Of a DNA stretch of 6,843 nucleotides, positions 1 to 5,644 are shown in pieces. Source of the DNA: a bacterium (GTDB taxonomy: Bacteria; Desulfobacterota; GWC2-55-46; S146-80; JALXFI01). Made by a program: the position numbers and the translations under genes. The notes under the pieces were generated by a model that saw only the letters and a list, made by a program, of their open reading frames with translations, did not search any database and had not been told where the DNA came from. Each line of letters opens with the position of its first letter. The first letter of the stretch is position 1. The stretch covers positions 6,402 to 13,244 of the forward strand of contig JALXFI010000334.1 in the NCBI GenBank assembly GCA_027069035.1, read 5' to 3'.

Positions 1-807
1 GTCCTGTGGTATGCAAACCTTGTCACCCATCTTATATTCGGCAGTGAAAGCGCCGAGGTTACGGAATCGGTCGGTACGATCAAGAGTCTTGTCTCCGATG
101 ATGAGAAGGAAGATGTTCTTGATAAGTTGCTTAAGGAGCAGGAACAGAAGGCAACAACGGATTTGGGATTTAAGGTTATAAACGAGCAGTATGTAAAGGG
201 CCACTTTCATCATACAGGGTTTAGTGTAGAGCCGGACAATACCAATATATGCATAAAGTGTCATGGTGATGTGCCGCATGACAAGGCAAAGGCCATAAGG
301 GCTTTTTTAAATATGCATGCCTTTTACATTGCGTGTCAGACGTGCCACATACAACCTCCGAAGGGTAAGAAGTGGAAATTTAGATGGTATGACAAAAAGA
401 CCGGTGAGGTTACAGGCAATCCTCCGCAGCTTTTATCCGTGGATATAGATAAGTACGGCAACTATGGTACAAAGATTGCCCCTGGGGTTGTGGAAAAAGG
501 ACGCTTCAGATTTCTGGATGGTAAGAAGGAGCGGCAGGTGGTTGTAAAATTTTTAAAGAACAAGGATAAGCTTACTCCGACCCAGCAATCCAAGATGAAA
601 AAGATCATTCATGAGGTAGTGAATGAAAAACCGCTCTTTTGTGATAGATGTCATACCAAAGATGAGCCGTATCTGCCATTTGATAAACTCGGTTATCCGC
701 CTCACAGGATAAATGATCTTAGAGATACGGAGGTAGTGGGACTTGTTGCGAAGTATAAAGAATTTTATGTGCCCAAGATGCTTTTACCTTCACCGACAGG
801 GAAGTAA
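1..807 (+). CDS. Multiheme c-type cytochrome, 3' part (5' end outside window)
   Basis: The frame is open from base 1 to the TAA at 805-807 (268 codons), and the first codon (GTC) is not a start, so the gene begins upstream. A TTG at 127 could be called as a start, but the reading frame and protein-like sequence continue before it. Three CxxCH haem-binding motifs are visible: CIKCH (visible residues 84-88), CQTCH (112-116) and CDRCH (214-218). They predict covalent haem attachment by the cytochrome c maturation system and location in the periplasm or at its membrane face. A His-rich stretch (GHFHHTG, about 67-73) and H93 and H106 could give distal haem ligands. The first visible residues (VLWYANLVTHLIFG) are hydrophobic and may follow an N-terminal membrane anchor that is outside the window. 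Role is probably electron transfer; the exact family (NapC/NirT-like or another multiheme group) cannot be fixed from this part. It is followed after 3 bases by the vWA gene, so they are likely cotranscribed. Confidence 0.88.
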   Translation, partial: VLWYANLVTHLIFGSESAEVTESVGTIKSLVSDDEKEDVLDKLLKEQEQKATTDLGFKVINEQYVKGHFHHTGFSVEPDNTNICIKCHGDVPHDKAKAIRAFLNMHAFYIACQTCHIQPPKGKKWKFRWYDKKTGEVTGNPPQLLSVDIDKYGNYGTKIAPGVVEKGRFRFLDGKKERQVVVKFLKNKDKLTPTQQSKMKKIIHEVVNEKPLFCDRCHTKDEPYLPFDKLGYPPHRINDLRDTEVVGLVAKYKEFYVPKMLLPSPTGK

Positions 808-810
808 TGG

Positions 811-2013
811 ATGATAAAGAGATATCTGCGCCAGTTTAATATGAGATCTATTGGAAGAGGTTTTCTATTATGGAACTTCAAACTATCGCTTTTGTTTATT
901 GTTTTTATACTTTTAATGGCAAGTACGGCATCTGCCTCAAGGATGGTGATATTCTTTGATAGGTCCAATCATATAGGTAACAAGGTTGTAGATGAGCTTG
1001 GGAATTTTATAAAAAAGAACAGATTCTTTTTTAATGATATAGTTATCAAAGTTTATGACGGAAAGGGTTGTAGAGGTTGTGAGGTTGTCATAGCGATGGG
1101 AAACGGCAGTGAAAAAAAAAGATTGAAGAGTGCATTAAGGGTTATGGGCAGCGCAGGGTCAGGTGATGGGCAAGACGGGGTAGCGCGTTCGTTTAACCAT
1201 GTTCTATCAAACCTTAAAGACAACAGCGATGTCGTTCTTCTCTTAAGCAGCGGTGATATGTGCGGGTCAGATACATGTAGCGATATAAAAAAACACAAAG
1301 AGGCAAAGAATAATGAGAATAATGTAAAGATATATGCCATCGGACTTGCAGTGCCGAATATCTCGGAAATGGAACAACTTAGGTGTATAGCCTCTTCGTC
1401 AGGCGGCAAGTATTTCAATGTAAGCGACATGACCGGGCTTAAAGGAGCGTTTGAGGAGATAGAGAAGATTGTAAGCTACAATCTTGAAGTAAAGGTTTAT
1501 AAGGCAAAGGGTAGTGAGGTGTCGGACTATATGAGGACACAGTACGGATATGCATGGTGGGCTGATGTATATGAGAGCGGCACTACAAAAAAGATAGCCT
1601 CTACGCATTTATTTCCTGTAAGGTTCTATCTGCCGCGGGGCAAGTACGATGTGCTGGTTCATTATGGAAATGCCGATAAATGGTTAAAGGGTTTGAAGAT
1701 AGGAAATACAAGAAGGACGAGAAAGAAGATTAGTTTTGCGAAGGGTTCGTTGGTTGTAAAGGTCTATAGTGGCAATACCGAGATTTTGGGGACAAGGAGG
1801 GTGCCGCGGCTTTTCTGGTGGAGTGAGGTTTATAGAGCCGGAGAAAAAGAAAAAATAGAGGTTACGGAGACCTTTCCTATTGAACTCAATCTTGTTGTGG
1901 GTACTTATGATATTAAGTTGCACTACATGGATAAGGTGAAATTTTTTAAAAGTGTCCACATAAAAGAAGGCAAAACGGTGAGCCTTAAAGCAAACTTTAA
2001 AGGTAGTGATTAA
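811..2013 (+). CDS. Exported von Willebrand factor A-domain protein with two C-terminal repeats
   Basis: This encodes 400 residues. The ATG at 811 has AGGGA at 798-802 as a ribosome binding site inside the end of the cytochrome gene; M11 (841) has no such site. Residues 1-42 form a signal peptide: basic start, hydrophobic core at about 24-36, and cleavage likely after ASA (A42). Residues 45-220 resemble a vWA domain: FFDRSNH (D50, S52) at the metal site, the strand DVVLLLSSGD (140-149), then CGSDTC (151-156), YAIGL (175-179) and a closing segment with LRCIASSSGGKYF (190-202). These match the vWA subgroup with a LVSDGxxTCGGDPC signature. The metal-site motif is degraded: DxSxS reads DRSNH and SDG reads SSGD. 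Possible disulfide cysteines are C87/C90, C151/C156 and C192. Residues 225-312 and 314-398 are two copies of a beta-rich repeat, aligned on VKVY, WW-x-x-VY, FP and a G-x-YD-x-x-x-HY segment. Expected in the periplasm or on the surface, in protein binding. Its tight link to the cytochrome suggests a partner role, which is inference. Confidence 0.85.
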   Translation: MIKRYLRQFNMRSIGRGFLLWNFKLSLLFIVFILLMASTASASRMVIFFDRSNHIGNKVVDELGNFIKKNRFFFNDIVIKVYDGKGCRGCEVVIAMGNGSEKKRLKSALRVMGSAGSGDGQDGVARSFNHVLSNLKDNSDVVLLLSSGDMCGSDTCSDIKKHKEAKNNENNVKIYAIGLAVPNISEMEQLRCIASSSGGKYFNVSDMTGLKGAFEEIEKIVSYNLEVKVYKAKGSEVSDYMRTQYGYAWWADVYESGTTKKIASTHLFPVRFYLPRGKYDVLVHYGNADKWLKGLKIGNTRRTRKKISFAKGSLVVKVYSGNTEILGTRRVPRLFWWSEVYRAGEKEKIEVTETFPIELNLVVGTYDIKLHYMDKVKFFKSVHIKEGKTVSLKANFKGSD

Positions 2014-2071
2014 AATATCTTAAACGCAAAAAAAAAACAGAGATATGTTTCGGACTTCAAATGTGTACATT

Positions 2072-2123
2072 GTGTTAACTTTTTAAAATAGTTGTATTGG
2101 GCAACTTTTAAAAGGTTTAACAC
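2072..2123. repeat. Long imperfect inverted repeat (AT-rich hairpin)
   Basis: Bases 2072-2094 can pair with 2102-2123 around a 7-base loop (2095-2101): the tip stem is AGTTG/CAACT, then AAA/TTT, TTTT/AAAA, a T-G wobble, CAA/TTG, and an outer stem GTGTT/AACAC. That gives about 22 pairs with only three single-base bulges (2085, 2089, 2118). No T-run follows on either strand, so it is not a standard terminator. It could be a hairpin in the 3' end of the vWA mRNA, or a binding site for a dimeric protein; the sequence does not decide. Confidence 0.7.
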
Positions 2124-2134
2124 CTCCTAACCAG

Positions 2135-2213
2135 CCCTGTCGGGATATACATACGGGCAGTAACTTTTCCTCCCTCCCCGGTTTAAAAATCTTACTGCTC
2201 GTTCCCGATTGGG
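2135..2213. repeat. Long inverted repeat with three stacked stems; possible structured RNA
   Basis: Three helices stack in order. CCC (2135-2137) pairs with GGG (2211-2213); after a 2x2 internal loop, TCGGGA (2140-2145) pairs with TCCCGA (2203-2208); after a 7-base bulge on the left only (2146-2152), ACGGGCAGTAA (2153-2163) pairs with TTACTGCTCGT (2192-2202), 11 pairs with one G-U. The 28-base loop (2164-2191) carries a C/T-rich segment, CCTCCCTCCCC. The perfect outer helices and the G-U pair suit a folded RNA, but no promoter or terminator bounding a small RNA is evident. It could equally be a DNA operator region. I do not recognise it as a known riboswitch class. Confidence 0.6.
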
Positions 2214-2247
2214 TCAATACCTACGGAATCTTCCCTTAAAAATAGTA

Positions 2248-2262
2248 TGGCGGATATTATGC
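2248..2262 (+). promoter_or_regulatory. Candidate sigma-54 (-24/-12) promoter
   Basis: TGGCGGATATTATGC has GG at 2249-2250 and GC at 2261-2262, separated by exactly 10 bases as in the TGGCACG-N4-TTGC consensus. TGGC and TGC match, while three other consensus positions do not. Transcription would begin near 2274, about 227 bases before the kinase ATG. The downstream operon encodes an NtrC-type regulator, and the two long dyads lie about 60-200 bases upstream of the predicted start, where enhancer sites usually sit. A chance match cannot be excluded. Confidence 0.35.
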
Positions 2263-2341
2263 GTTTCAATGCCATTGCTCTTTACTGAAGATGAGCCCTT
2301 CAATCAAAAAAAGTGGAAACCTGAGCAGATAGCCTCTAATA

Positions 2342-2372
2342 AACACGTTAAAACAAACATGTTAAAAACAAA
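2342..2372. repeat. Two AACAYGTT boxes in a 14-base A-rich direct repeat
   Basis: AACACGTT (2342-2349) and the perfect palindrome AACATGTT (2356-2363) lie 14 bases apart, each leading into an A-tract; GTTAAAACAAA (2347-2357) is repeated as GTTAAAAACAAA (2361-2372). They end just before the -35 box at 2376. The site may be an operator pair, or an A-rich UP-like element that aids the promoter, or both. No protein can be assigned. Confidence 0.4.
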
Positions 2373-2375
2373 TGG

Positions 2376-2404
2376 TTTACAAAAAAAAAAAAAAGGAGTA
2401 AAAT
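2376..2404 (+). promoter_or_regulatory. Candidate sigma-70 promoter of the kinase-regulator operon
   Basis: TTTACA (2376-2381, five of six matches to TTGACA) and TAAAAT (2399-2404, five of six to TATAAT) are separated by the ideal 17 bases. Transcription would start near 2411, giving a leader of about 90 bases before the kinase ATG. Nearly all of the spacer is a run of A, so the promoter geometry depends on the length of that run. The GGAG at 2395-2398 falls inside the spacer and is not followed by a usable start codon, so it is unlikely to be a ribosome binding site. Confidence 0.5.
2381..2394. repeat. A14 homopolymer in the promoter spacer
   Basis: Fourteen consecutive A residues begin at the last base of the candidate -35 box and fill 13 of the 17 spacer bases. 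Runs this long are prone to slipped-strand length changes and to sequencing error. A length change would shift the -35/-10 spacing away from 17. Confidence 0.9.
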
Positions 2405-2461
2405 AATCGTCTGTGCGGTGTGTGTGGCGCGAGATTGTATGATGCGGATATGGTGCTGAAA

Positions 2462-2488
2462 GTTATGGTCTCCTTTTTATTCCATAAC
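2462..2488 (+). promoter_or_regulatory. Leader hairpin abutting the kinase ribosome binding site
   Basis: GTTATGG (2462-2468) and CCATAAC (2482-2488) are a perfect 7-base inverted repeat around a 13-base pyrimidine-rich loop. The right arm ends immediately before GAGG (2489-2492), the likely ribosome binding site for the ATG at 2501. Folding of the leader could affect translation initiation of the kinase. Regulatory function is inferred from position only. Confidence 0.45.
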
Positions 2489-2500
2489 GAGGTTTGGTAG

Positions 2501-4150
2501 ATGAAAAAACAGGGGAACAACAAGATAAAGAGCCTGGAAGATTTTAAGGCCGAGAATAATTTAAGCAATCTAAAGAGATATAACAAGTTCTTAGAGATAT
2601 TGCTTGATACAATGGAAGAATACATCTATGTAGTTACTAAGGACTATAGAATTAAATTCATGAATAAAAAACACATAGAACGCCTTGGTCATAACGCTAT
2701 TGGAGAGATATGCTACAGGGCGATTCACGACTTTGATTCCGTGTGTCCATGGTGTGTTAATGAACAAGTCTTTAAAGGTGAAACCGTTCGTTTTAACTTT
2801 CAAAGCCTTAAATCTGATAAAACTAACAGTGATGAGCGCAAATGGTTTTCTGTGATTAATAAGCCGATATATGATTTAAAGGGAAATGCCTTAAAGTTGT
2901 CGGTGGCCACCGATATAACCGAAATCAAGAAAAAAGAAATAGCTTTAAAAAAGAGCGAAGAACTGTTCTATCAGGTGTTCAATCAATCTGAGAATGCTAT
3001 AATTATTCTTGATCCTAATAATTGTGAATTTATCGATATGAATGATGCCTGTAGAGAGCTTTTCGGTTTTAGCAATGAGGAGTATCTTCGCCATGGACCA
3101 TCCATAATTTTTGACAATGGCGGTTTTATAAAATGCAAACTGCTGTTGTGCAGCAGCAGTCTGAAGAAGAGTTGTTTGACTCTCGATAAGATAAAATGTA
3201 AAACGAAGAAAGGCAAAAGGATATATGTCAACATAAAGGGCAGGGCAATAACACTCAACAACAGGATGGTAGCCTATTGTTCTTTCAACAATATAACCGA
3301 TAAGATACTGAAAGAAGAAAAGTTAAAACAGTTGCAGGCAAAGATGATACAGACCGACAAAATGTCGTTTATAGGACTGCTTTCTTCAGGTGTGCTCCAT
3401 GATATAAATAATCCAAATAATTTTATCATGTTTAATTCCCAGTTGCTGGTTGATATATGGAAAGATTTTATCGATTATATAGATAATCTTGGTCCCGATA
3501 ATGAGAAGGTCTTACCGGATGAATCCTTATTGTCAGACCTGAAACTTACTGTTCCGAAACTTCTTTTAGGGATAAAAGAGGGTTCCAAACAGATTACAAA
3601 GATCGCAGAAAGCATAAAAGCCCTTGCGCGTCAGAACTGTCCGACTTTAGACTGCAAAGTTGACATAAATCAGATAATTAATCATTCCTTATTTATCCTT
3701 GATTATAAGATTAAAAAATCTGATGCTGAACTTAAACTCAAGTTGGGCAATGAATTGCCAAAGGCAAAGGGCGATCCGCAGCTGATTGAACAGGTGATTA
3801 TTAATCTCATACTTAATGCAATTCAATCGCTTGACCATAAGGGGGCGGGGGTTACAATATCCACCTGTTTATCCGGGGAATCAAATCAAATTGTTGTTGA
3901 AATAAGAGACGAGGGTGTAGGTATGTCGGAAGAAGTGCTGGCTCAGGCAGTCGATCCCTTTTACACCACGAAACTTGATAAAGGCGGCACAGGACTTGGC
4001 CTTTTTATATCCGATATGATCGTTAAAGAACACAAGGGAAAATTTGAGATTGAATCGGAATTGGATAAGGGAACCTGTGTTACCGTTATGCTGCCTGCCT
4101 TTCAAACAGAGGAAGAAAAAGACTCCGCTGACAAAACGTGTAAATTATAA
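2501..4150 (+). CDS. Soluble PAS-PAS sensor histidine kinase
   Basis: This encodes 549 residues with no signal peptide or membrane segment, so it is probably cytosolic. The ATG at 2501 is preceded by GAGG at 2489-2492. Residues 1-30 are a charged helix. PAS 1 spans about 31-145 and carries CYRAIHDFDSVCPWC (71-85; C71, C82, C85), a Cys pattern seen in a subset of bacterial sensor PAS domains; PAS 2 spans about 153-270 and is also Cys-rich (C175, C184, C212, C217, C225, C233, C260). A short coiled linker leads to the H-box GVLHDINNPNN, with H300 the expected phosphorylation site, and a longer helical region to about 380. The ATP-binding domain shows the N-box NLILNAIQ (435-442), G1 DEGVGM (470-475), DPFYTTK (485-491) and G2 GGTGLGL (495-501), so all catalytic motifs are present. 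It should autophosphorylate H300 and pass phosphate to D60 of the regulator encoded 13 bases downstream. The signal is unknown; redox, metal or haem sensing is a guess from the cysteines. Confidence 0.92.
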   Translation: MKKQGNNKIKSLEDFKAENNLSNLKRYNKFLEILLDTMEEYIYVVTKDYRIKFMNKKHIERLGHNAIGEICYRAIHDFDSVCPWCVNEQVFKGETVRFNFQSLKSDKTNSDERKWFSVINKPIYDLKGNALKLSVATDITEIKKKEIALKKSEELFYQVFNQSENAIIILDPNNCEFIDMNDACRELFGFSNEEYLRHGPSIIFDNGGFIKCKLLLCSSSLKKSCLTLDKIKCKTKKGKRIYVNIKGRAITLNNRMVAYCSFNNITDKILKEEKLKQLQAKMIQTDKMSFIGLLSSGVLHDINNPNNFIMFNSQLLVDIWKDFIDYIDNLGPDNEKVLPDESLLSDLKLTVPKLLLGIKEGSKQITKIAESIKALARQNCPTLDCKVDINQIINHSLFILDYKIKKSDAELKLKLGNELPKAKGDPQLIEQVIINLILNAIQSLDHKGAGVTISTCLSGESNQIVVEIRDEGVGMSEEVLAQAVDPFYTTKLDKGGTGLGLFISDMIVKEHKGKFEIESELDKGTCVTVMLPAFQTEEEKDSADKTCKL

Positions 4151-4163
4151 GAGTTAATAGACT

Positions 4164-5594
4164 GTGAAGCCTTCAACCAACCAGTTTTCACCTATCCTTT
4201 TAGTAGATGACGAGCCTCAGTGGCTTACCGCTTCGACTATTGCCCTGAAAAGGGCTAATATTACCAACCTTATCACCCTTAATGACAGCCGTGAAGTGCT
4301 GCCTTTTCTTAAACAAAACCAGGTAAGCGCTCTTGTAGTAGACCTTTGTATGCCGCATATATCAGGGGAAAAGCTGCTTGTTGAGATTTCCAGGAACTAT
4401 CCTCACATTCCGGTTGTTGTTGTTACCGCAACAAATGAAATAGAGACCGCTGTCAGGTGTATGAGGTTGGGGGCATACGATTACATTGTAAAACCTATAG
4501 ATAAAGACCGGTTTATTCACTCTGTAAAGAAGATGCTTGAAGTGGTGGAAATGCGCAGTGAAGTGGTTCGTCTAAGAGACCATCTTCTTACAGGCCGAAT
4601 GGAACATGAAGACGCATTTTCCGATATTATCACAAATGATGAAAAGATGCGTGCAATCTTTCATTATACCGAGGTTATAGCTCCCTCAAACAGACCGGTC
4701 TTTATTACCGGAGAGACGGGTGTGGGAAAGGAACTGATAGCAAGGGTTATACATACCCTTAGCAATAGAAATGGTGAGTTTGTTGCGGTAAATGCATCGG
4801 GGATGGATAAAACAATGTTTTCCGATACGCTTTTTGGCCATAAGAGAAGCGCTTATTCAGGCGCTGACAGCGACAGGGACGGGCTTATTACTAAGGCCGC
4901 AGAGGGGACATTATTCCTTGATGAGATTGGAGACCTTGAAAATACTTCTCAAATCAAGCTGCTGCGTTTGCTTCAGGAGCGGGAGTATTTCCCTCTTGGT
5001 TCGGATATTGCGAAACGCAGCAGCGCAAGGGTTATATGCGCCACAAATAGAAATGTCCGTAAATTAATGAATTCAAAAAAGTTTCGCAGCGACCTTTATT
5101 ATCGTCTTTCAGTCCACCAAATTCATATTCCGCCGCTTAGGGAGCGTATTCAGGATTTACCAATTCTTGTGAAACATTTTATTAAGATATCAGCGGAGAA
5201 ACTTGGCAAGAGACCTCCTAAGTATCCGGTGGAACTTATTACACTTCTCAAGACCTACCATTTCCCGGGCAATATAAGGGAACTTCAGAATATGATCTTT
5301 GATGCCGTTGCTCAACATGTGTCGGGAACCTTGCCGCTTGATCATTTCATGAAGTTTATTAATGTGGAACGGAAGTCTTCCAAGCCCGATATAAAATTGG
5401 TTTCCCAATCTCAGGATGGCAGGGTTTTGTATAATATCTTTGGAAGGTTTCCTACCTTCAAAGAAATGGAGAAATATATAGTTTTAGAGGCAATGAAAGA
5501 AGCGGACAACAATCAGGGGGTCGCGGCATCCCTTTTGGGTATTACACGTCAGGCGCTTAACAGACGCCTAAAAAATATGTGTGAACGAAAATAA
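4164..5594 (+). CDS. NtrC-family response regulator (REC, AAA+, Fis-type HTH)
   Basis: This encodes 476 residues. The start is GTG at 4164, the first possible codon after an in-frame TAG (4158-4160); AAGAG at 4149-4153 is a weak ribosome binding site, and the 13-base gap to the kinase gene suggests coupled expression. The receiver domain (about 10-125) has the acidic pair D15/D16, phosphoacceptor D60 (VVDLCMP), T88 and K110 (VKP). The AAA+ domain (about 155-385) has Walker A GETGVGKE (183-190), Walker B TLFLDEIGDL (249-258; D253, E254), sensor-I ATNRN (293-297), an arginine-finger region FRSDLYYRL (307-315) and FPGNIREL (367-374). A Fis-type helix-turn-helix lies at about 441-471 (NNQGVAASLLGITRQALNRRLK). 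By family it is a sigma-54 activator that binds upstream sites as a dimer and remodels the closed complex by ATP hydrolysis. The sigma-54 contact loop, normally GAFTGA, reads SAYSGA (229-234), so sigma-54 activation is likely but less certain than usual. Target genes are unknown. Confidence 0.93.
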   Translation: MKPSTNQFSPILLVDDEPQWLTASTIALKRANITNLITLNDSREVLPFLKQNQVSALVVDLCMPHISGEKLLVEISRNYPHIPVVVVTATNEIETAVRCMRLGAYDYIVKPIDKDRFIHSVKKMLEVVEMRSEVVRLRDHLLTGRMEHEDAFSDIITNDEKMRAIFHYTEVIAPSNRPVFITGETGVGKELIARVIHTLSNRNGEFVAVNASGMDKTMFSDTLFGHKRSAYSGADSDRDGLITKAAEGTLFLDEIGDLENTSQIKLLRLLQEREYFPLGSDIAKRSSARVICATNRNVRKLMNSKKFRSDLYYRLSVHQIHIPPLRERIQDLPILVKHFIKISAEKLGKRPPKYPVELITLLKTYHFPGNIRELQNMIFDAVAQHVSGTLPLDHFMKFINVERKSSKPDIKLVSQSQDGRVLYNIFGRFPTFKEMEKYIVLEAMKEADNNQGVAASLLGITRQALNRRLKNMCERK

Positions 5595-5614
5595 CCTTTT
5601 CTTCCTTCGGCTTT

Positions 5615-5644
5615 TTGAAGTAGCAGTGATTATTTTACTATACT
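5615..5644 (+). promoter_or_regulatory. Candidate sigma-70 promoter for the glycosyltransferase gene
   Basis: TTGAAG (5615-5620, four of six) and TATACT (5639-5644, five of six) are 18 bases apart. Transcription would begin near 5651, about 118 bases before the ATG at 5769. The same bases form a dyad: GAAGTA (5617-5622) with TACTTC (5641-5646), or in another register TTGAAG with CTTCAA (5646-5651). A repressor or activator site overlapping the promoter is therefore possible. The hairpin could instead be the 3' end of the kinase-regulator mRNA, although no T-run follows. Confidence 0.45.

Larger units (their letters stand above)
2014..2500. other. Long intergenic region between the vWA gene and the kinase gene, rich in dyads
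   Basis: No convincing gene is present in these 487 bases on either strand. From left to right it holds a weak stem just after the vWA stop (2015-2020 pairing with 2041-2046 around a loop containing an A10 run), a long AT-rich imperfect hairpin (2072-2123), a long GC-richer hairpin (2135-2213), a sigma-54-like site (2248-2262), a small hairpin TGAAG/CTTCA (2286-2302), two AACAYGTT boxes (2342-2363), a sigma-70-like promoter with an A14 spacer (2376-2404), and a hairpin next to the kinase ribosome binding site (2462-2488). None of the first three hairpins is followed by a T-run in the + direction, so no classical intrinsic terminator for the cytochrome/vWA operon is evident. Confidence 0.7.

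Noticed and set aside
1053..1959. Minus-strand frames opposite the vWA gene
   Set aside because: They lie opposite a well-supported coding sequence, are low in complexity and lack ribosome binding sites or recognisable motifs.
2070..2097. TTGTGT and TTGTAT as a sigma-70 promoter within the AT-rich dyad
   Set aside because: Each box matches only about half of the consensus, and the spacer is 16 bases.
2119..2213. Integron attC site, suggested by GTTTAAC-like ends near a long hairpin
   Set aside because: The paired core sites with the required GTTRRRY and RYYYAAC spacing are not present at the ends of the hairpin, and there is no cassette-like gene.
2014..2250. c-di-GMP, cobalamin, TPP or fluoride riboswitch upstream of the kinase
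   Set aside because: None of the conserved core sequences of these classes that I can recall is present.
2395..2398. GGAG after the A14 run as a ribosome binding site
   Set aside because: No ATG, GTG or TTG lies at 5-10 bases downstream, and the site falls in the spacer of a better-supported promoter.
2209..2406. 65-codon frame starting with TTG in the intergenic region
   Set aside because: It overlaps the hairpin arm and the candidate promoters, has no ribosome binding site, and its C-terminus is lysines coded by the A14 run. It shows no recognisable motif.
2425..2440. TGGCGCGAGATTGTAT as a second sigma-54 promoter
   Set aside because: The distance from GG to the TTG is one base short and the conserved -12 C is absent.
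3139..3160. ACTGCTG/CAGCAGT inverted repeat inside the kinase gene
   Set aside because: It falls in a Leu/Cys/Ser-coding stretch of the second PAS domain and is short enough to arise from codon use.
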